Shown: piece by piece, positions 60,500 through 64,000 of the stretch
Layout: every line of letters starts with the position of its first letter
Numbering within the stretch: the stretch's first letter is position 1
DNA from: Carnimonas bestiolae
Lineage (GTDB): Bacteria > Pseudomonadota > Gammaproteobacteria > Pseudomonadales > Halomonadaceae
Reading direction: 5' to 3' (one strand)
DNA length: 64,000 nt
NCBI RefSeq assembly: GCF_051251125.1
Contig: NZ_JBPCZL010000004.1
The notes under the pieces: generated by a model
What the model saw: the letters and a program-made list of their open reading frames with translations, nothing else
Told to the model about the DNA's origin: nothing
The model's database searches: none
Made by a program: the position numbers and the translations under genes

Positions 60500-61003
60500 C
60501 TAACGCGACCCGACAGCGCGCCGCATCGCGATATGCGGGATTCCATCTTCAAGAAACACATCGCCCTGCTCAACAAACCCGAACGAGGCGTAAAAATCCC
60601 TTAGGTGCGCCTGAGCCGAGAGCCGAATTGCGTGGTTAGGCCAAACGTCTTCACACGACGCGATGGCTTGGTTCATTAGCTGTCGCCCCATTCCAACGCC
60701 GCGAACTCGCGGGTTGCACACCACGCGCCCGATGGATACCGCCTCTTCATTGCACAGATAGGCAGTGGTGCCTGGCCCCATCAGGCGCGCATAGCAGGCT
60801 AGTTCAGTCGCTGATGAGCCACCGATCAAATGCAGAACGTCGTCGCGGCAATCAATCCCATCGATGTCGCCATAGGGACACTGCTGTTCGACCACAAATA
60901 CTTCGCAGCGCAGCTTAAGCAGCGCATACAGAGTTTCCCCAGGCAGCTCATGGAAGTAGCGGGACGTCCATTCTGTTAGGGATATCACGTGCTTGTTACC
61001 CAC
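60500..61003 (-). CDS. elaA: GNAT family N-acetyltransferase, ElaA type
   Basis: 167 residues from a GTG at 61003 with an AGGAG ribosome-binding site. ElaA features: LPGETLYALLKLRCEVFVVEQQCPYGDIDGID at the N-terminus, acetyl-CoA binding loop RVRGVGMGRQLMNQAI, and C-terminal FVEQGDVFLEDGIPHIAMRR. The acceptor is unknown. It lies downstream of the lipoprotein gene's terminator and is transcribed separately. Confidence 0.92.
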   Translation of the reverse strand: MGNKHVISLTEWTSRYFHELPGETLYALLKLRCEVFVVEQQCPYGDIDGIDCRDDVLHLIGGSSATELACYARLMGPGTTAYLCNEEAVSIGRVVCNPRVRGVGMGRQLMNQAIASCEDVWPNHAIRLSAQAHLRDFYASFGFVEQGDVFLEDGIPHIAMRRAVGSR

Positions 61004-61023
61004 AAAAAGTAACTCCTGCCCAT

Positions 61024-61050
61024 AAAAAAACGCCCTGCATTCACAGGGCG
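61024..61050 (-). terminator. Rho-independent terminator of the lipoprotein gene
   Basis: CGCCCTG and CAGGGCG arms with a 6-nt loop; the A-run at 61024-61030 gives the U-tract on the minus strand. Confidence 0.92.
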
Positions 61051-61076
61051 CCTTGCATCACATTCGCGACGACTGC

Positions 61077-61592
61077 TTACCAACTGATAGCGTTTTTCAG
61101 CTGATCAGTGGAAATGGCGCGAGCGGAGAACTGCTGACCATCTTCGGAAGTAAGCTCGTACGGGTTAGCGCCACGGTTGTAGGCTACCAGTGCTTTGCCA
61201 TCCTTGGTCGCGATCACGTCGGGCTTGTGATAGCCGTCGCCACCGCTCTTCTCGAGTTGGCTCAGCTGACTTTGATCGTACACTGCCAGAGCGACCAACG
61301 GCTCAGGCTTGGCACCGGGTTTGGCGGGGGTGTAGTTGAACACTACTACGTTTTCCGCTGGCAAATCGCTGCCGCCCCAGTCGAGCGTATCTTCAGGAGA
61401 TACGTGGCTATGCCATACGTCGGGATAGTTGAGCGTATAACCCTCGGTGGTATTTTTGTACGCGGTAATGGTTTGAGTTTGATCGATTCCCTGACCAGTA
61501 GGATCGTTAACCACCTCGGGGCCACCGCAACCAGCGAGAAGTGCGACAGAACCGGCCATGGTAGCCGCGATCATGAGATTACTGATTTTCAT
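61077..61592 (-). CDS. Hypothetical lipoprotein (171 aa)
   Basis: 171 residues from the ATG at 61592 with a strong AGGAGG ribosome-binding site. A type II signal peptide ends in VALLAGC, so the mature protein is lipid-anchored. The rest looks like a compact beta-rich domain with YKNTTEGYTLNYPDVW, a pattern seen in PsbP-like and related surface domains, but I cannot name the family. It is a single gene with its own terminator. Confidence 0.82.
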   Translation of the reverse strand: MKISNLMIAATMAGSVALLAGCGGPEVVNDPTGQGIDQTQTITAYKNTTEGYTLNYPDVWHSHVSPEDTLDWGGSDLPAENVVVFNYTPAKPGAKPEPLVALAVYDQSQLSQLEKSGGDGYHKPDVIATKDGKALVAYNRGANPYELTSEDGQQFSARAISTDQLKNAISW

Positions 61593-61682
61593 TTTGAACC
61601 TCCTGCATGATTCGTGCTCGAGCACGTGAATCGGTCATTTCTACGCTGATCGTACGATCAACGCTTCAAGTCACCGCCCTTA

Positions 61683-62363
61683 CTATAGCGAATCTTTTTC
61701 AGAATGACTCGCCACAGCGGTAATCCATTGATCTGTCATTAGAACATCGGATCTCTCGCGCGGCGAGTCCCAGCCCGCCGTTTCCAACAACGGACGTTCA
61801 TTGAAACGCTCTACATGACCAAGACAAAGCACCGCGATAGGCTCTGCGTCGTCGGGCGCATTCAGCAACACTCGCAGCTCGTCGGGATCGAACAGTGACA
61901 CCCAGCCGAGCCCGATTCCCTCGGCGCGCGCCGCCAGCCACATGTTTTGAATGGCGCAGCTTGCCGATGCGAGGTCCATGTGCGGCATGGTGCGACGGCC
62001 GAAGATATAGCGCTCACGGTGGTTGCATAGCAACACCACGATAACTTCTGCACATTCGCGAATACCGTCGGTCTTGATGCGCAGAAATTCCTCGTCGCGC
62101 TCGCCCAAAGCTGCCGCCGTTTGCTGGCGCTCGTGCTGCGCCAATTGGAAGATACTTTCGCGCAGCGCAGGATTCTGAATGCGCACGAAACGCCACGGCT
62201 GCATATACCCAACGCTGGGCGCGGCAAGCCCTGCGTCGATGATTCCGCTCAACACCTCTTCAGGAATTGAGCCGGCCACAAAATGCCGCACGTCGCGCCT
62301 TTCATAAATAGCGCGATAGACGCCCTCTTTCTGGGCGGCAGGGAATGCCCAGTCCATAAACAT
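61683..62363 (-). CDS. bluB: 5,6-dimethylbenzimidazole synthase
   Basis: 226 residues of the nitroreductase-like BluB family; an ATG two codons later is also possible. Signature stretches are YERRDVRHFVAGSIPEEVL, GLAAPSVGYMQPWRFV, RTMPHMDLASASCAIQNMWLAARAEGIGLGWVSLFDP. BluB breaks down FMNH2 with O2 to make dimethylbenzimidazole, the lower ligand of cobalamin. It is the last gene of the cobU/P-cobC-cbiB-bluB run, 30 bp after cbiB. Confidence 0.95.
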   Translation of the reverse strand: MFMDWAFPAAQKEGVYRAIYERRDVRHFVAGSIPEEVLSGIIDAGLAAPSVGYMQPWRFVRIQNPALRESIFQLAQHERQQTAAALGERDEEFLRIKTDGIRECAEVIVVLLCNHRERYIFGRRTMPHMDLASASCAIQNMWLAARAEGIGLGWVSLFDPDELRVLLNAPDDAEPIAVLCLGHVERFNERPLLETAGWDSPRERSDVLMTDQWITAVASHSEKDSL

Positions 62364-62393
62364 TACTCACACCAAGTGGTTAATATAAAAGAC

Positions 62394-63332
62394 TCAGCTA
62401 AATACACTGATAATAGCAATAATGGCTAGCGTCACTGCGACCCATAGCACACCGGCGCGGTTGACTAGCGCGATGGCTCGGATGATGTCCGCTGGCGCGG
62501 CTACCGCGCCTTCACCCAATTGGCCACGCCATTGGCGTACCCCGTGATAGCTGCTCCATCCGCCTAGCTGACAGCCCAGCGCCCCCGCCCCCGCGGCCAT
62601 TACCGGACCGGCGTTGGGGCTCTTCCACCGCGCACCGTAAGTGCGTGCGCAGCGAAGGCTGGCACGGCCAGACGCTATACTACCGCTTACCGCCGCATAA
62701 GCGAGCACCGTCAAGCGCGCTGGCAACCAATTAAGGATGTCGTCAGCCCGCGCAGCCACTCTGCCAAAGGTGAGATAACGCTCGTTTTTGTAGCCCCACA
62801 TCGCATCCAGCGTGTTGCTTAAGCGATACAACACCACCCCAGGCAGCCCCAGTAGCGCAAACCAGAAGAGCGCCGCGAACACGGCGTCCGCGCCATTTTC
62901 AAGCATTGATTCGCAGGCAGCATTGGCAATGCCCTGCTCATCCAGCGCATCGACGTCGCGGCTGACGATCATGCCAAGCGCTTCGCGGGCGCTGTGGATA
63001 TCACCTGCCAGCAGCGGCGTGGCCACCCGCTGACCGTGCTCGGTCAGGCTTTTCCAGCCGATCGAAAGATACACCCCCAAGGCCGCTGGCAGCCACATCC
63101 AGTAGCTATGCCCAAGCCATAGCTGCAATGCAGCGGCTACCGCAACAGCGGGCAGCACCGCCAGCGCCCAGGCCACACCACCCCGCAGGATGCCAAAACG
63201 CTGGCCATGCAGCGCTTGTTCTAGCCGCTGCGCCCAGCGAGCCCAGCCAACCAATGGGTGAAAACGGCGCGGCTCACCCCACCACCAATCCAATAAACAT
63301 CCCAGCAGCAGCGGCACTGCCATCGACATCAT
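62394..63332 (-). CDS. cbiB: Adenosylcobinamide-phosphate synthase CbiB/CobD
   Basis: 312 residues, a membrane protein with several helices. Family motifs: LLLGCLLDWWWGEPRRFHPLVGW, SRDVDALDEQGIANAACESMLENGADAVFAALFW, YRLSNTLDAMWGYKNERYLTFG, and ADDILNWLPARLT. It attaches aminopropanol (phosphate) to cobyric acid in cobalamin synthesis. The ATG overlaps the cobC stop by 4 bp (ATGA). Confidence 0.95.
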   Translation of the reverse strand: MMSMAVPLLLGCLLDWWWGEPRRFHPLVGWARWAQRLEQALHGQRFGILRGGVAWALAVLPAVAVAAALQLWLGHSYWMWLPAALGVYLSIGWKSLTEHGQRVATPLLAGDIHSAREALGMIVSRDVDALDEQGIANAACESMLENGADAVFAALFWFALLGLPGVVLYRLSNTLDAMWGYKNERYLTFGRVAARADDILNWLPARLTVLAYAAVSGSIASGRASLRCARTYGARWKSPNAGPVMAAGAGALGCQLGGWSSYHGVRQWRGQLGEGAVAAPADIIRAIALVNRAGVLWVAVTLAIIAIISVFS

Positions 63333-63955
63333 GGCGCGCCCCCCGGAGGGCCGAGATAAACCAGCCGTGTCCAGTGTTGACCTTCGCTATCGCGATTGAC
63401 TTCGAACCTGACCAGATCAGCGTAATTAACTCCTAGCGCTGCCAGAAAGGCGCTCGACAAGGCATCGATGCCCAGTACATCCGCGATCCAACGTTTGATA
63501 ACACCGCCATGAGTGACGACCAACGTGTGCGGATGCGCGGAACCAGTTAGCCCACGCCATGCGTCACGGCAGCGCGCGCTGAAGGAGTCTACTGACTCTG
63601 CATTGGGTGGAGGATTGGCGTAAGGATCTTGCCAAAAACGCGCGAGTTGTTCAGGGAAACGCTGATGAAGAGTGGCTAGCGCCACGCCGTCCCAGTCGCC
63701 GAAATTCATTTCCGCTACGCGCGGATCTTCCTCAAGCGAGAGCTGCCAGCTCGCCGCGAACTGCGCAGCGCTATCGCGACAGCGACGCAGTGGTGACGTT
63801 ATCAGCCGCTGGGGGCGCTGAAGATATTCAAAGGCGCGCTCCATCTGTGCCACTCCGCTTTCATTGAGGGCCACATCAGAGCGCCCGCGCAGACTAGAAG
63901 GCCCCTCACATGCGCCGTGCCGCAAGCAATCGATAATGATTCGGCTATTCCCCAT
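63329..63955 (-). CDS. cobC: Alpha-ribazole phosphatase-like histidine phosphatase (CobC)
   Basis: 208 residues from the ATG at 63955. Histidine phosphatase motifs: the RHG in CLRHGACEG, SPLRRCRDSA, AEMNFGDWDG, and VVTHGGVIKR with the second catalytic His. CobC removes the phosphate from alpha-ribazole phosphate or adenosylcobalamin phosphate at the end of nucleotide-loop assembly. It overlaps both the upstream cobU/cobP-like frame (11 bp) and cbiB (4 bp), so the cluster is tightly coupled. Confidence 0.88.
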   Translation of the reverse strand: MGNSRIIIDCLRHGACEGPSSLRGRSDVALNESGVAQMERAFEYLQRPQRLITSPLRRCRDSAAQFAASWQLSLEEDPRVAEMNFGDWDGVALATLHQRFPEQLARFWQDPYANPPPNAESVDSFSARCRDAWRGLTGSAHPHTLVVTHGGVIKRWIADVLGIDALSSAFLAALGVNYADLVRFEVNRDSEGQHWTRLVYLGPPGGAP

Positions 63956-64000
63956 CAGCCACACCCTTCAGGCATTGAGGAAGCCCTGCCACCACCCACC
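63945..64000 (-). CDS. C-terminal end of probable cobinamide kinase (CobU/CobP), partial
   Basis: Only the last 17 codons are in the window: WVVAGLPQCLKGVADGE and a TAG stop. The VAGLPxxLKG ending fits the C-terminus of CobU/CobP enzymes, and the position ahead of cobC matches common cob gene order. The call rests on this short tail and context. The rest lies beyond the window edge. Confidence 0.5.
   Translation of the reverse strand, partial: WVVAGLPQCLKGVADGE

Noticed and set aside
1..64000. CRISPR arrays, insertion sequences, toxin-antitoxin pairs and defence systems
   Set aside because: No regularly spaced repeats, transposase motifs or recognisable defence genes were found by reading both strands.

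Overview
The window looks like a chromosomal segment of a gammaproteobacterium, most likely Halomonadaceae (Halomonas or a close relative). This is inference from gene content, protein character and an estimated mid-to-high-50s GC content; no database search was possible. Coding is dense on both strands. There are no rRNA genes, CRISPR arrays, insertion sequences or prophage modules. One tRNA gene, tRNA-Pro(GGG), is present.

Region by region. 0-6.6 kb: a hydroxamate siderophore operon (PLP decarboxylase, N-monooxygenase, acetyltransferase, IucA/IucC-type synthetase) preceded by a siderophore-interacting ferric reductase, with two candidate Fur boxes. 7-16 kb: B12-dependent methionine synthase MetH with a strong terminator, NfuA, the Mn transporter MntH, a DUF445 protein, and a KfrA-like coiled-coil DNA-binding protein with a palindromic upstream repeat. 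16-20 kb: SufE, YidD, a zur-hisI pair and CysB. 20-29 kb: a lipoprotein sugar dehydrogenase with a DUF2231 partner, an NCS1 permease with a C-terminal zinc-ribbon-like tail, a GDSL esterase, an M20 amidohydrolase with an MHS transporter, then a gene-poor stretch with palindromes and a broken DoxX-like gene.

29.4-36.1 kb: a complete four-carbon sugar-acid operon (LtnD, OtnK, OtnI, a DeoR regulator, DenD, OtnC and an MFS transporter). Two dehydrogenases should feed D-erythronate and L-threonate into one isomerase-kinase-decarboxylase route to dihydroxyacetone phosphate. An imperfect inverted repeat upstream of ltnD is a candidate DeoR operator. 36-47 kb: MntR, YbfF, a guanidinium exporter (Gdx) under a recognisable guanidine-II (mini-ykkC) riboswitch, the queuosine-precursor transporter YhhQ, SohB, NudC, DnaQ, RNase HI, a YafS-like methyltransferase, GloB and MltD. 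47-55 kb: small membrane and secreted proteins, YafV, LrgAB, a YqaE/Pmp3 mini-protein, tRNA-Pro, an AEC transporter and an HlyD/DUF2955 efflux pair.

55-59 kb: aguB-aguA-speA, a full arginine-agmatine-carbamoylputrescine-putrescine route. 59-64 kb: small proteins (one very acidic, one DUF1737), ElaA, a lipoprotein, and the end of a cobalamin operon (partial cobU/cobP, cobC, cbiB, bluB), which fits the B12-dependent MetH. The most notable items are the guanidine-II riboswitch, the KfrA-like gene with its repeat, the zur-hisI pairing, the permease with a metal-binding-like tail, and the tetronate operon with its operator candidate. I did not find a clearly undescribed multi-gene system.
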